From DASQJL01 sp036380835 (GTDB lineage: Bacteria; Eisenbacteria; RBG-16-71-46; SZUA-252): DNA of 64,000 nt. Of the stretch, positions 16,858 through 27,611 are shown in pieces (position 1 is the first letter of the stretch; each line of letters starts with the position of its first letter). The stretch is from contig DASVDZ010000032.1 of the NCBI GenBank assembly GCA_036380835.1, positions 1 through 64,000 on the forward strand. The letters run 5' to 3'. Below the pieces are notes generated by a model. The model was not told where the DNA came from, made no database searches, and was given only the letters and a program-made list of their open reading frames with translations. A program made the position numbers and the translations under genes.

Positions 16858-17469
16858 ATGCCGACGACCGAACAGATCCTCGAAGCGCTCCTCTTCGCGA
16901 GCGATTCCCCCGTCGGGCTCTCCACCCTGGTCGAGGTACTGGACGGTCCCGACGGCGCGGAGGTCTCCGCGGCGCTCGCGCGCCTCTCGCGCGAGTTCGA
17001 AGAGGCGGGGCGCGGCGTGGCGCTCGCCGAGATCGCCGGCGGGTGGCAGCTCCTCTCCCGGAAGGAGTGTGCTCCCTGGATCGAGCGGATGCTCCGCTCG
17101 CGCCGGAAGGTGCGGCTCTCGAGGGCGGGGCTCGAGACGCTGGCGATCGTCGCCTACAAGCAACCGGTCACCAAGGTCGAGATCGATTCGATCCGCGGCG
17201 TCGATTCGGGGGGCGCGCTCCATACGCTCCTCGAACGGAACCTGGTCGCGATCAAGGGCCGGTCCAAGGGCGTCGGCCGTCCGCTCGTCTACGCCACCTC
17301 GTCCGAATTCCTCTCGTACATGGGGCTGAACGACCTCGCCGACCTGCCGGAGCTGAAGGAGCTCGGCTCCGTGCTCGAGGACCGCGAGCGCGCCCAGATG
17401 GAGCTCGATCCGGTCGAGGGCGAGACGGTAGCCGCGTCGAGCGCGCCGGACGGCGAGGGTGCGGCTTAA
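16858..17469 (+). CDS. scpB: Segregation and condensation protein B
   Basis: 203 aa with two winged-helix domains. TEQILEALLFASDSPVGL, GGWQLLSRKE, LSRAGLETLAIVAYKQPVTK and IRGVDSGGALHTLLERNLV are the conserved ScpB segments. The ATG at 16858 is preferred because the GAGGAGGA box (16841-16848) lies 9 bases upstream. An ATG at 16849 overlapping the scpA stop would add three residues but puts the box too close. It works with ScpA and Smc. The C-terminal tail overlaps the pseudouridine synthase gene by 11 bases. Confidence 0.95.
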   Translation: MPTTEQILEALLFASDSPVGLSTLVEVLDGPDGAEVSAALARLSREFEEAGRGVALAEIAGGWQLLSRKECAPWIERMLRSRRKVRLSRAGLETLAIVAYKQPVTKVEIDSIRGVDSGGALHTLLERNLVAIKGRSKGVGRPLVYATSSEFLSYMGLNDLADLPELKELGSVLEDRERAQMELDPVEGETVAASSAPDGEGAA

Positions 17470-18181
17470 CCTATTCCTCGCGCGCGCCGGATCGGGATCG
17501 AGGCGCGAGGCCGACGCGTGGATCCGGGCCGGCCGCGTGCGGATCAACGGCCGGGAGCCGGAGGGAATGGGCGCCGACGTCCTTCCCGGCCGTGACCGCG
17601 TCACCCTCGACGGCCGCCTCCTGACGCTCCCCGCGCAGCACCGGTACGCCGCCTATCACAAGCCCCCCGAGACGCTGGTCAGCCGCCGCTCCCAGGGCGG
17701 GAAGCGGACGATCTTCGACGAGCTGGGGCAAGCGGCGAAGGGGCTGATGCCGGTCGGCCGTCTCGACTATCTCTCGGAAGGGCTCCTGCTCTTGACCGAC
17801 GACGGGACGCTCTCCGAGGCGCTCCTCCATCCCCGTTCCGCGCTCCTCCGCCGCTACCGTCTCTGGGTCCTCCCGGTGCCGGACCCGCCCGCCCTGCGAC
17901 GGCTGAACGAAGGAGCCGTCGTGGAGGGGGTCCACGTCCGGCCGCTCCGCGTCGTCCTGGAGGGCGCCGCGCACGGGCGCGGCATCCTCGCCGTCGACGT
18001 GGCGGAGGGGAGGAAACGAGAGGTGCGAACGCTCGCGAAGGTGGCCGGCATCTACGTCGAGCGCCTCGTCCGCATCCAGTTCGGACCGATCCATCTCGGC
18101 GCGCAGCGGCGGGGAACGCTCCGCCCGCTCGATCCGCGGGAGGTGACGGCGCTCCGTCGCGCGGCGGGCGGCTCGGTGTGA
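17459..18181 (+). CDS. RluB/RsuA-type 16S/23S rRNA pseudouridine synthase
   Basis: 240 aa. It has an N-terminal S4 RNA-binding domain (LNLFLARAGSGSRREADAWI, GRVRINGR) and the catalytic domain with the active Asp in GRLDYLSEGLLLLT, YAAYHKPPETLVS and the C-terminal GRKREVRTLAKVAG. It converts a specific rRNA uridine to pseudouridine; RluB (23S) is the usual neighbour of scpAB, but RsuA/RluE/RluF cannot be separated by eye. The GTG start lies inside scpB. It is probably the last gene of the trpS-scpAB unit; hisC starts 43 bases later. Confidence 0.92.
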   Translation: MRLNLFLARAGSGSRREADAWIRAGRVRINGREPEGMGADVLPGRDRVTLDGRLLTLPAQHRYAAYHKPPETLVSRRSQGGKRTIFDELGQAAKGLMPVGRLDYLSEGLLLLTDDGTLSEALLHPRSALLRRYRLWVLPVPDPPALRRLNEGAVVEGVHVRPLRVVLEGAAHGRGILAVDVAEGRKREVRTLAKVAGIYVERLVRIQFGPIHLGAQRRGTLRPLDPREVTALRRAAGGSV

Positions 18182-18224
18182 TAGACTGCCGATCGGCTCG
18201 CGGGAGCCACGGGGGAATCGAGCC

Positions 18225-19325
18225 ATGACGCTACGAGCGATGGACACGGTCCGACCCGAAATTCAGAAACTGACGCCGTACGTGCCCGGCAAGCCGATCG
18301 AAGAGCTCGAACGGGAGCTGGGCATTTCGAACGCGATCAAGCTCGCCTCGAACGAGAATCCGCTCGGTCCGTCGCCGCTCGCGATCGCGGCGATGAGCGC
18401 CGCGATGCACGGCGTGAACCGGTATCCCGACGGCTCGTCGTATTACTTGAGGGAGGCGCTCGCGTCGCACTGGAGCGTCCCGATGGATTGGATCGCCGTC
18501 GGGTCGGGCTCCAACGACCTGATCGACGTCCTCTGCCGCATCCACCTGAGTCCGGGCGACGAGGCGATCATGTCGCATCCGTCGTTCGTGATGTTCGCGA
18601 TCGCCGCCCAGGTCGCGGGCGGCGCCCTGGTGCGGGTGCCGGGCCGGGCGCTCTTCCACGATCCCGAGGCGATGCTCGCCGCGATCACCGATCGCACGAA
18701 GCTCGTCTACTTCAGCAATCCCGACAATCCGACGGGTACCATCGTCCGGCGTCGCGCCCTCGACGAGTACTTCCGCCGCGTCCCCGAGCAGATCCTCACG
18801 ATCCTCGATGAGGCCTACTTCGAGTACGTGACCGATCCCGAGTACCCGAACGGGCTCGAGTATCTTCGGCGGGGCAAGCGCGTCGCGGTGCTCCGCACGT
18901 TCTCGAAGATCTACGCGCTCGCGGGGCTGCGCGTCGGGTACGGGTTCTTCCCGGAGGATCTGGCGGGCCTCGTGCACCGCGTCCGCCTTCCGTTCAACGT
19001 GACGAGCGTCGCCCAGGCCGCCGCGCGGGCGAGCCTCCAGGATCCGGAGCAGGTGCGCCGGACCCGGGAGATGAACGAGGAGGGGATCGCCTCGTTCGAG
19101 CGCGAGCTGCCGCGCCTCGGCATCGAGCTGACGCCGACGTGGACCAACTTCGTCCTCGCCCGCTTCCCGCACTCCGCGATCGAGGCCGCGCGCACGCTCG
19201 AGCGCCATGGGGTGATCATTCGTCCCATGACCTCCTTCGGGCTCCCGGCGGAGTACGCCCGGATCAGCGTGGGAACGAGGATCGAGAACGAACGGCTCTT
19301 CGAGGCCCTGAAGCGGATTCTGTGA
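18225..19325 (+). CDS. hisC: Histidinol-phosphate/aromatic aminotransferase (HisC family)
   Basis: 366 aa PLP-dependent fold-type I aminotransferase. LASNENPLGPSP (39-50) and RYPDGSSYYLREALA are HisC-family segments, FSNPDNPTG contains the pyridine-contacting Asn region, DEAYFEY contains the Asp/Tyr, and the PLP Lys is K228 in RTFSKIYALAGLRVGYG. It transaminates histidinol phosphate and, in many bacteria, phenylpyruvate or hydroxyphenylpyruvate. It sits directly before aroA and no other his gene is seen, so an aromatic amino acid role is likely in addition to, or instead of, histidine synthesis. The start at 18225 has a GGGGGAA box; a second ATG lies at 18240. Confidence 0.9.
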   Translation: MTLRAMDTVRPEIQKLTPYVPGKPIEELERELGISNAIKLASNENPLGPSPLAIAAMSAAMHGVNRYPDGSSYYLREALASHWSVPMDWIAVGSGSNDLIDVLCRIHLSPGDEAIMSHPSFVMFAIAAQVAGGALVRVPGRALFHDPEAMLAAITDRTKLVYFSNPDNPTGTIVRRRALDEYFRRVPEQILTILDEAYFEYVTDPEYPNGLEYLRRGKRVAVLRTFSKIYALAGLRVGYGFFPEDLAGLVHRVRLPFNVTSVAQAAARASLQDPEQVRRTREMNEEGIASFERELPRLGIELTPTWTNFVLARFPHSAIEAARTLERHGVIIRPMTSFGLPAEYARISVGTRIENERLFEALKRIL

Positions 19326-19374
19326 TCCTGGGACGGGACGCGAAGGCCGCCGCCGCGGGTCGGGAGCGGCTCCG

Positions 19375-20652
19375 TTGAGCCGCGCCTTGGTCCGGCCAGG
19401 ACGTCCGCTGCGCGGCGAAACGGCCGTCCCGGGCGACAAGTCGATCACGCAGCGGGCGATCCTCCTCGGCGCGCTCGCGGGCGGCGCGACGAGGATCCGC
19501 GGCGGGAACCCGGGGGGCGACGCGAAGGCGGCCCTCGGGGTCGTCCGCGCGCTCGGCGTCACCGTGCGCGCGTCGGCGTCCGAATGGCTCCTCCGGGGCG
19601 GGCCGCTTCGAGAGAGCGAGCGCGTCCTCGACGCCAGGAATTCGGGCACCACGCTCCGGCTCGCCGCCGGCCTCCTCGCCGCCCAGCCCTTCCTCTCCAT
19701 CCTGACCGGCGACGCCTCCCTCCGCCGACGGCCGGTCGACCGCGTGATCGTCCCGCTCCGCCGCCTCGGCGCCGATCTCGCGGCGCGCGCCGGCGACCGG
19801 CTGCCGCCGATCGCGATCCGCGGGAAGGCGCTCCATGGAGCCGACGTCCGCACGGGCGTGGCCAGCGCCCAAGTGAAGAGCGCCGTCCTCCTCGCCGCCG
19901 TCCAGGCCTCCGGCGCCACCACGGTCGAGGAGCCGGTCGCGACGCGCGACCATACGGAGCGGATGCTGCCCGCGTTCGGCGTTCCGGTCGCGCGCGAGGG
20001 GCGCCGGCTTCGGGTCGACGGCCCCGCGCTCCTCCACGGCGCGGAGATCGACGTGCCGGGCGACCCCTCGGCCGCGGCCTTCGTCGTGGCGGCGGCGGCG
20101 CTCGTTCCGGGCTCCGACGTCCTGATCCGCGGCGTCTCGGTGAATCCCACGCGAACGGCCTTCTTCGACCGGGCGGTCGCCATGGGCGCGCTGCTCGAGC
20201 GGGCGAACGAGCGCGACGCGGGAGGCGAACCGGTCGCCGATCTCCGGGTCCGCGCGGGAGCGCTCCGGCCGGTCGTGGTCGGCCCCGCGGAAGCGCCCAG
20301 CCTGATCGACGAGCTGCCGCTCCTCGCGGTCCTGGCGGCTTTCGCGCCGGGCCTGAGCCGGATCCGGGGCGCCGGTGAGCTCCGGGTGAAGGAGTCGGAT
20401 CGCGTCGCCACGGTGGCCGTGGGCCTTCGGGCGATCGGGGTGTCGGTCGAGGAGCACGAGGACGGCTGGACCATCGAGGGAAAGGAGTCGCTTCGCGGGG
20501 GCGTGGTCGAGGCCGCGGGCGATCACCGCGTGGCGATGGCGTTCCTCGTCGCGGGGCTTCGCGCCAAAGGCGGCGTCACCGTGGCAGGCGCCGACGCGGC
20601 GGCGGTCTCCGATCCGGCCTTCCTCGCCCGGCTTCGCAGGCTCGCCAAGTGA
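19375..20652 (+). CDS. aroA: 3-phosphoshikimate 1-carboxyvinyltransferase (EPSP synthase)
   Basis: 425 aa. It transfers the enolpyruvyl group from PEP to shikimate-3-phosphate in the shikimate pathway. PGDKSITQRAILLGALA (19-35) carries the substrate-binding Lys22/Ser23, followed by ARNSGTTLRLAAGLLA, SAQVKSAVLLAA, PGDPSAAAF and the C-terminal LRVKESDR, GDHRVAMAF and D-P-A-F strings. The start is TTG at 19375 with GGGAG 8 bases upstream; no ATG exists near the conserved N-terminus. It overlaps the next gene (GTGA), giving an aroA-cmk order known from many bacteria. Confidence 0.95.
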   Translation: MSRALVRPGRPLRGETAVPGDKSITQRAILLGALAGGATRIRGGNPGGDAKAALGVVRALGVTVRASASEWLLRGGPLRESERVLDARNSGTTLRLAAGLLAAQPFLSILTGDASLRRRPVDRVIVPLRRLGADLAARAGDRLPPIAIRGKALHGADVRTGVASAQVKSAVLLAAVQASGATTVEEPVATRDHTERMLPAFGVPVAREGRRLRVDGPALLHGAEIDVPGDPSAAAFVVAAAALVPGSDVLIRGVSVNPTRTAFFDRAVAMGALLERANERDAGGEPVADLRVRAGALRPVVVGPAEAPSLIDELPLLAVLAAFAPGLSRIRGAGELRVKESDRVATVAVGLRAIGVSVEEHEDGWTIEGKESLRGGVVEAAGDHRVAMAFLVAGLRAKGGVTVAGADAAAVSDPAFLARLRRLAK

Positions 20653-21944
20653 GGTCCTTCGTGCTGGCGATCGACGGGCCCGCCGGCGCGGGGAAGAGCG
20701 TGACCGCGCGGGGCGTCGCGGAACGCCTCGGGCTCCTCCACGTCGATTCGGGCGCCATGTATCGCGCGGTCGCGTGGCTCGCCGCGAAGGCGGGCGCCGA
20801 CCTGGACGACGAGGCCGCGGTCCTCCGGGCGGTCGGGAAGATCCGGTTCGACGTCGGTCCGTCCGGCCTTCTCGTCGACGGCCGCTCCGTCGAAGCGGAG
20901 ATCCGGTCGGGGGAGGCGGGGGCGGCCGCGTCTCGCGTGGCGGTCCATCCCCGCCTGAGGAGACGCCTCGTCCAGATCCAGCGCTCGCTGGCGAAGCCGC
21001 CCGGCGTCGTCATGGAAGGGCGCGACATCGGGACGGTGGTCTTCCCGAAGGCCGACCTCAAGATCTTCCTCTCCGCGTCGGTCGAGGCGCGGGCCCGCCG
21101 CCGCCGCGACGAGCTCGAGGCCCGGGGCGAGCCGGCCGATCTCGAGGCGATCGAGGCGATGGTGCGCGAGCGGGACGAACGGGACGCCCGGCGGGCGCAG
21201 AGCCCGCTCCGCCCCGCGCCGGACGCCCTGCCGCTCGACACCACGGCGCTCACCCTCGCGCAACAGGTCGACCTGGCCGCACACTGGGCGGGGCTGGCGC
21301 TCCGCCAGGGGGACGTCCCGATGACGCCCTTCTACTGGTTCGGGAGCCGCTTCGTCCGGTACTTCTCGCGGATCTTCCTCCGGCTTCGCCTCGAGGGCTT
21401 CGACCGCGTCCCGCGCTCCGGGCCGCTCATCGTGGCCTGCAATCACATCTCCTTCTGGGATCCGCCCCTCGTGGGATCCAATTTCCCCCGGATCCTCCAC
21501 TTCCTCGCGAAGGCGGAGTTGTTCCAAAATAAGGTGTTCGGGGCGATGCTGCGGGGGTATAATTCCATCCCGATTCAGCGAGGGCCCCAGGCTCGGTCCG
21601 GATTGCGCGGCGCCGAGGAAGCGCTGAATCGCGGAGGAGCGGTTCTCATCTTCCCGGAAGGCACCCGGAACAAGAGCGGGGCTCTTCTGTCGCCGCGAGC
21701 CGGCATCGGCCGGTTGGCGGCCATCACCCGGGCCCCGGTGCTGCCCGTCCGGATCACCGGATCCAATCGAATCCGCCGCTCGATGGCGCGGCTTCAGGTC
21801 GTCCGAATCGCGTGCGGCCCGCTCCTCATGCCGCCCGTCCTCGAGGAAGGGAACCGGGAGGCCGAATACTCGTACGCCTGCCGCATCATGGACGCGATCG
21901 CGGCGCTGCACCCGGATGGTAGAAAGGACCCAGGATGGAAGTGA
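20649..21944 (+). CDS. cmk-plsC: Fused cytidylate kinase / 1-acyl-glycerol-3-phosphate acyltransferase
   Basis: 431 aa with two complete domains in one frame. Residues 1-~220 are CMP kinase: P-loop GPAGAGKSVTARG, LHVDSGAMYRA, VMEGRDIGTVVFP, and the RRRDE...RDERDARR lid. Residues ~226-431 are a PlsC-type acyltransferase: NHISFWDPP (catalytic His266 and Asp271, the H-x4-D motif), YNSIPIQRG and the FPEGTRNKSG substrate motif (335-344). CMP kinase feeds CTP supply; PlsC makes phosphatidic acid. In many bacteria these are adjacent genes in the order cmk, plsC, ispH, rpsA; here the first two are joined. The start is GTG overlapping the aroA stop. Confidence 0.93.
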   Translation: MRSFVLAIDGPAGAGKSVTARGVAERLGLLHVDSGAMYRAVAWLAAKAGADLDDEAAVLRAVGKIRFDVGPSGLLVDGRSVEAEIRSGEAGAAASRVAVHPRLRRRLVQIQRSLAKPPGVVMEGRDIGTVVFPKADLKIFLSASVEARARRRRDELEARGEPADLEAIEAMVRERDERDARRAQSPLRPAPDALPLDTTALTLAQQVDLAAHWAGLALRQGDVPMTPFYWFGSRFVRYFSRIFLRLRLEGFDRVPRSGPLIVACNHISFWDPPLVGSNFPRILHFLAKAELFQNKVFGAMLRGYNSIPIQRGPQARSGLRGAEEALNRGGAVLIFPEGTRNKSGALLSPRAGIGRLAAITRAPVLPVRITGSNRIRRSMARLQVVRIACGPLLMPPVLEEGNREAEYSYACRIMDAIAALHPDGRKDPGWK

Positions 21945-22792
21945 TCGTCGCCGACAACGCCGGCTTCTGCTTCGGGGTGAAGCGCGCCATCAAGATGGCG
22001 AACGACACGCTCGACCAGGCGCACGGGCCGGTGAAGTCGCTCGGACAGCTGATCCACAACCCGCAGGTCGTCGCTTCGTTCCACAAGCGCGGCCTGGAGG
22101 TGGTCGCCGATCTCGACGACGTCGTTCCCGACGGAACCGTCGTGATCCGCTCCCACGGCGTCGGCCCGGAGGTCCGCCAGCAGGCGACCGAGCGGGCGCT
22201 CCGGGTCGTCGATACGACCTGCCCCTTCGTCACGAAGGCGCAGCAGTACGCGGCGAGGCTGATCGAGGAGAACTACAAGGTCGTCGTGATCGGCGACAAG
22301 GACCACCCGGAGGTGAAGGGGGTGGTCGCCCACACCGGCGGCAAGGCGATCGTGATCGACACGGCGGAGGAGGCGGAGGCGCTCAAGTTCATCCCGCGGA
22401 TGGGGGTCGTCTTCCAGACGACGCACGCGATCGGCCACGTGCAGGAGATCGTGGGCGCGCTCCTCAAGCGCGGGAAGGAGGTCCGCGTCTTCAACACGCT
22501 CTGCGGCGCGACCACGTCCATGCAGAAGACGGCGGTCGAGTTGGCGCCCGAGGTGGAGGCGATGGTCATCATCGGCGGACGCCTGAGCGCGAACACCGCG
22601 CAGCTCGCGGAGGTCTGCCGCAAGGTGAACCCCCGCGTTCTCTCGGTGGAGTCGGCCGCGGAGATCGATCCGGCGTGGTTCACCGGGATTCGCCGCGTCG
22701 GCGTTTCCGCCGGCGCGTCCACGCCGGACGAAGTGATCGCGGAGGTGGTGGAGCGGCTCACCGCGATCGAGGAGCCGGCCGCGAGCGCCTGA
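21935..22792 (+). CDS. ispH: 4-hydroxy-3-methylbut-2-enyl diphosphate reductase
   Basis: 285 aa iron-sulfur enzyme making IPP and DMAPP in the last step of the MEP isoprenoid pathway. Cluster ligands are Cys12 (AGFCFGVKRA), Cys96 (DTTCPFV) and Cys190 (NTLCGATTSMQ). The conserved GDKDHPEVKG, TTH and SAGASTPD strings are present. It starts with ATG inside the end of the cmk-plsC fusion (10-base overlap), so translation is probably coupled. It is the only isoprenoid gene here. Confidence 0.97.
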   Translation: MEVIVADNAGFCFGVKRAIKMANDTLDQAHGPVKSLGQLIHNPQVVASFHKRGLEVVADLDDVVPDGTVVIRSHGVGPEVRQQATERALRVVDTTCPFVTKAQQYAARLIEENYKVVVIGDKDHPEVKGVVAHTGGKAIVIDTAEEAEALKFIPRMGVVFQTTHAIGHVQEIVGALLKRGKEVRVFNTLCGATTSMQKTAVELAPEVEAMVIIGGRLSANTAQLAEVCRKVNPRVLSVESAAEIDPAWFTGIRRVGVSAGASTPDEVIAEVVERLTAIEEPAASA

Positions 22793-22871
22793 CGGCGCGG
22801 CGCCGGCTCATGACGAAGGCAGCACCGGCCTGACGGCCGAAATTCATAGAAACAGGGGGTAACGAAGAAGC

Positions 22872-24716
<1,845 letters not shown>

Positions 24717-24731
24717 TCGCTTGAACCCGCG

Positions 24732-26075
24732 TTGAATCCGACGCAGACCATTCCGCCCGAGGAGCCGGCGACGGCTCCTCGGGTTTCCTTTTTCACCTTC
24801 GGCTGTCGGCTGAACCAGCACGACACCGCGGCGATGCGCGCGCGGCTCGGGGCCGGGGGGTTCCGGGAGGCCTCGCCGGGCGAGCCGGGCGACGTGGTCG
24901 TGGTGAACACCTGCACGGTGACGCGACGGGCCGATCAGGAGGCGCGGCAATTGGTCCGGAGGCTCGCCGCGGAGCGGCCCGGCGTGCCGATCGTGGTCAC
25001 CGGCTGCTACGCCCAGCGAGCGCCGGAGGAAGTCGCGGGGCTCCCCGGCGTCCGCGCCGTGCTCGGGATCGCCGAGCGCGAGACGATCGCCGCCGCCGCG
25101 CTGGCGCTCGCCCGGGGCGACGCCGCGGCCGCGCCGATCGCCGTGGGGCCCGCCCGGGAGCGGCGCCCGTTCGAGCGGGCGACGCCGCTCGCCTTCGGAA
25201 GGACGCGCGCGCTCCTCAAGGTTCAGGACGGCTGCGACGCCTTCTGCGCCTACTGCGTCGTCCCCTACGTCCGGGGGCGGAGTCGGAGCCTTCCGCTGGC
25301 GGAGGTCGTCGCGCAAGCCCGCCGGCTCCTCGACGCGGGGTTCGCGGAGATCGTCGTCACCGGCGCCGACCTGGGAGCCTACGGCCGCGATCTCGGAGAG
25401 CGCGACCTCCTCACCCGCCTGGTCGGGGCGCTCGTCGAGCTGGGCGACCGGCACCGCGTTCGCATCTCGTCGCTCGAGCCGATCTACCTGAGCGAGACGC
25501 TCGTCTCCTGGCTCGGCTCGGAGTCGCGCCTCTGCCGTCATCTCCATCTCCCGCTCCAGAGCGGCTCCGCGGCGGTGCTCCGCGCGATGCGCCGGCCCTA
25601 CACCCCGCGGGACTACGCGGCGCTCCTCGGACGCGTGGCCGCGCGGGGGCGGGTGGCCGTCGGCGCCGACGTGATCGTCGGATTCCCGGGCGAGGGGGCG
25701 GCCGAGTTCGAGGAGACGGAGCGCTTCCTCGAGGCGCTTCCGATCACCTACCTCCACGTCTTCCGATACTCGCCGCGCCCCGGGACCGCGGCCTCGCGCT
25801 CGCCCGGCGGGCCGCCCGACCCGGTGGCCGCGAGGGAGCGCTCGGAGCGGCTCCGCGCGCTGGGAGACCGGAAGCGGGCGGCGTTCCACCGGTCGCTCGT
25901 GGGCGCCACGCTTCCGGCGATCGTCGAGGGCTCGCTCGCGCGCGGGAGGCTGGTCGCGATGACCGATCTCTACGCCCCCGTCGCGCTACGCGAGGCGCCC
26001 CGGGAGCGCGGAATCGTCCCGATTCGTGTCGAGGAGGCGGTGGGGGACCGGCTCGTGGGCGTCGCATCGGGTTGA
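24732..26075 (+). CDS. mtaB: tRNA (t6A37) methylthiotransferase
   Basis: 447 aa radical-SAM methylthiotransferase converting t6A37 to ms2t6A37 in tRNAs. The N-terminal UPF0004 domain has Cys25 (FGCRLNQHD), Cys61 (NTCTVT) and Cys92 (TGCYAQ) for the auxiliary cluster. The radical-SAM cluster is C168-x3-C172-x2-C175 (CDAFCAYC), followed by VPYVRGRSRS and the C-terminal TRAM-like segment. GCRLNQ and the RADQEARQ string fit MtaB rather than MiaB/RimO. The start is TTG at 24732 with no clear ribosome site, 15 bases after rpsA. Its stop is embedded in the next promoter. Confidence 0.92.
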   Translation: MNPTQTIPPEEPATAPRVSFFTFGCRLNQHDTAAMRARLGAGGFREASPGEPGDVVVVNTCTVTRRADQEARQLVRRLAAERPGVPIVVTGCYAQRAPEEVAGLPGVRAVLGIAERETIAAAALALARGDAAAAPIAVGPARERRPFERATPLAFGRTRALLKVQDGCDAFCAYCVVPYVRGRSRSLPLAEVVAQARRLLDAGFAEIVVTGADLGAYGRDLGERDLLTRLVGALVELGDRHRVRISSLEPIYLSETLVSWLGSESRLCRHLHLPLQSGSAAVLRAMRRPYTPRDYAALLGRVAARGRVAVGADVIVGFPGEGAAEFEETERFLEALPITYLHVFRYSPRPGTAASRSPGGPPDPVAARERSERLRALGDRKRAAFHRSLVGATLPAIVEGSLARGRLVAMTDLYAPVALREAPRERGIVPIRVEEAVGDRLVGVASG

Positions 26076-26100
26076 CCCCCCACCGGGGGACCGATATCCT
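26072..26100 (+). promoter_or_regulatory. Promoter of the lapA-lapB-SPOR-mutS run
   Basis: TTGACC (26072-26077), 17-base spacer, TATCCT (26095-26100). The -35 box contains the TGA stop of mtaB (26073-26075). Expected transcription start is near 26107, leaving a ~40-base leader with AAGGAGG before lapA. Confidence 0.65.
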
Positions 26101-26145
26101 CCGCGCGGAGCGCGTACCCCCCCGCGCCCTAAGGAGGGCAATTCC

Positions 26146-26472
26146 ATGTGGCTCTTCAAGAACCTGCTCTGGCTGGTGATCATGACCCTCGTCGTGGGGT
26201 TCGCGATCCTCAACATGAAGGAGACGGTCTCGGCCGTTCACCTCCCGGGGCACTCCTACGCGATGCTCTCGGCCAACGTGGTGCTCTTTGCGGCCTTCGT
26301 GCTGGGAATGGTCGTGGCGTTCCTCCTGGTCCTCTTCCAGATGCTCCGGGTTCGGTCCGGCATGACCTCCCTCCGCCGCGAGAACGAGGATCTCAAGAAG
26401 GAGCTGAACCTGCTCCGGAACCTGCCGCTCGAGGACCTGAGGATCGGCCGCCAGGGCGGCGGAGCCGACTGA
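26146..26472 (+). CDS. lapA: LapA-domain membrane protein (DUF1049)
   Basis: 108 aa from the ATG at 26146 with AAGGAGG (26131-26137) 8 bases upstream. It has two membrane helices (about 4-22 and 41-66) around a short periplasmic loop, then a cytoplasmic coiled coil (SLRRENEDLKKELNLLRN). This is the LapA/YciS architecture that, with LapB, helps control lipopolysaccharide synthesis in enteric bacteria by tuning LpxC turnover. The next gene is LapB-like and overlaps it by 1 base, supporting the call. The role in this lineage is inferred. Confidence 0.85.
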   Translation: MWLFKNLLWLVIMTLVVGFAILNMKETVSAVHLPGHSYAMLSANVVLFAAFVLGMVVAFLLVLFQMLRVRSGMTSLRRENEDLKKELNLLRNLPLEDLRIGRQGGGAD

Positions 26473-27611
26473 TGCCCGAGTTCTTCACCGTGATCCTGGT
26501 GGGGGGGCTCCTCGCCGGCGTCGGCTACGCCGCGTGGCTCCTCTCCCGCGACGCCAACGTCGAGCCGGCCAAAGCCGAGTCCCCGTACCAGCTGGGCCTC
26601 AACGCGCTCCTCGCCGGGGACCGTGAGGAGGCGCTCGAGGCGTTCGCGGCGAGTGTTCGACAGGATAGCGATAACGTAGACGCTTATATCCACTTGGGGA
26701 ATTTGCTTCGAGAAAAAGGCGAGGCCGAGCGGGCGCTCCATCTCCATCGAGAGCTGACCGTCCGGGCCGGGCAGACCGAGGCCCAGCGGCGGGCCGTGCG
26801 CGAGGCTTTGGTCAAGGACTGGATCGCGCTGGGGCGCCCGCAGGACGCGCTGGAGGAGGCGCGGCAGCTCCGGGAGATGGACCGGCGGAACGGCCACGCG
26901 CTGAAGCTCCTCCTCCAAGCCTACGAGGCCGCGGGTGACTGGGATCGGGCGCTCGACGTGCGCACCGAGATGACCCGCGCTTCGGGAGACCGGGACGCGG
27001 AGGGGCTGGCCGACTACCGCGCCGCGGTGGGGGAGATCTTCCTCCGACAGGAGAAGCTTGAGGAGGCGAAGCGGCACTTCAAGGCGGCGCTCAGGCTGAA
27101 GCGGGATCACCCCGTGGCGCTCCTCAGGCTGGGGGACATCTACTACGAGACCAAACGCCCCGAGCGGGCGATGCTCCTCTGGAAGGCGCTCGCCGCGGCC
27201 CACCCCGCGCACTCGCACCTCGTGCTCGAGCGCCTCGAGGTTTCCTACTTCGAGCGGGGACGCTTCGGCGAAATGGGGCACCTCTACGAGGAGCTTCTCC
27301 AGCGGAACCCGCAGGACATCCGCATCCTCCTCGCGCTGTCGCGCATGCACCTGAAGCGGGGCGATCTGGCCGAGGCGACGCGCGCGGTGAACGAGGCGCT
27401 CGAACGGGAGCCCCAGTCGCTCGAGTCGCGGCTCCTCCTGGTCGAGATCTACCGGCGGCGCGGCGACGCCGGCCGGGCGCTCGACGAGGTCGAGTCGATC
27501 CTGCGCGATCTCGGCACCGTGGAGCCGCCGTCCTGCCGCCAGTGCGGGGCCCGGCTCGACGAGTACTGGTCGCGCTGCCCGAAATGTCTCGCCTGGCTCT
27601 CGACCGCGTGA
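26472..27611 (+). CDS. lapB: LapB-like TPR protein with rubredoxin-type zinc knuckle
   Basis: 379 aa. It has an N-terminal membrane anchor (VILVGGLLAGVGYAAWLL), about nine tetratricopeptide repeats (for example NVDAYIHLGNLLREKGEAER, HPVALLRLGDIYYETKRPER) and a C-terminal CRQCGARLDEYWSRCPKC metal-binding knuckle. This is the exact layout of LapB/YciM, which in E. coli recruits LpxC to FtsH. The ATG overlaps the lapA stop (ATGA). It implies regulated lipopolysaccharide synthesis in this organism. Confidence 0.9.
   Translation: MPEFFTVILVGGLLAGVGYAAWLLSRDANVEPAKAESPYQLGLNALLAGDREEALEAFAASVRQDSDNVDAYIHLGNLLREKGEAERALHLHRELTVRAGQTEAQRRAVREALVKDWIALGRPQDALEEARQLREMDRRNGHALKLLLQAYEAAGDWDRALDVRTEMTRASGDRDAEGLADYRAAVGEIFLRQEKLEEAKRHFKAALRLKRDHPVALLRLGDIYYETKRPERAMLLWKALAAAHPAHSHLVLERLEVSYFERGRFGEMGHLYEELLQRNPQDIRILLALSRMHLKRGDLAEATRAVNEALEREPQSLESRLLLVEIYRRRGDAGRALDEVESILRDLGTVEPPSCRQCGARLDEYWSRCPKCLAWLSTA

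Noticed and set aside
20649..21944. cmk-plsC fusion as a frameshift artefact
   Set aside because: Both domains and the linker are in one frame with no stop, and there is no ribosome site or start at the junction that would mark a second gene.
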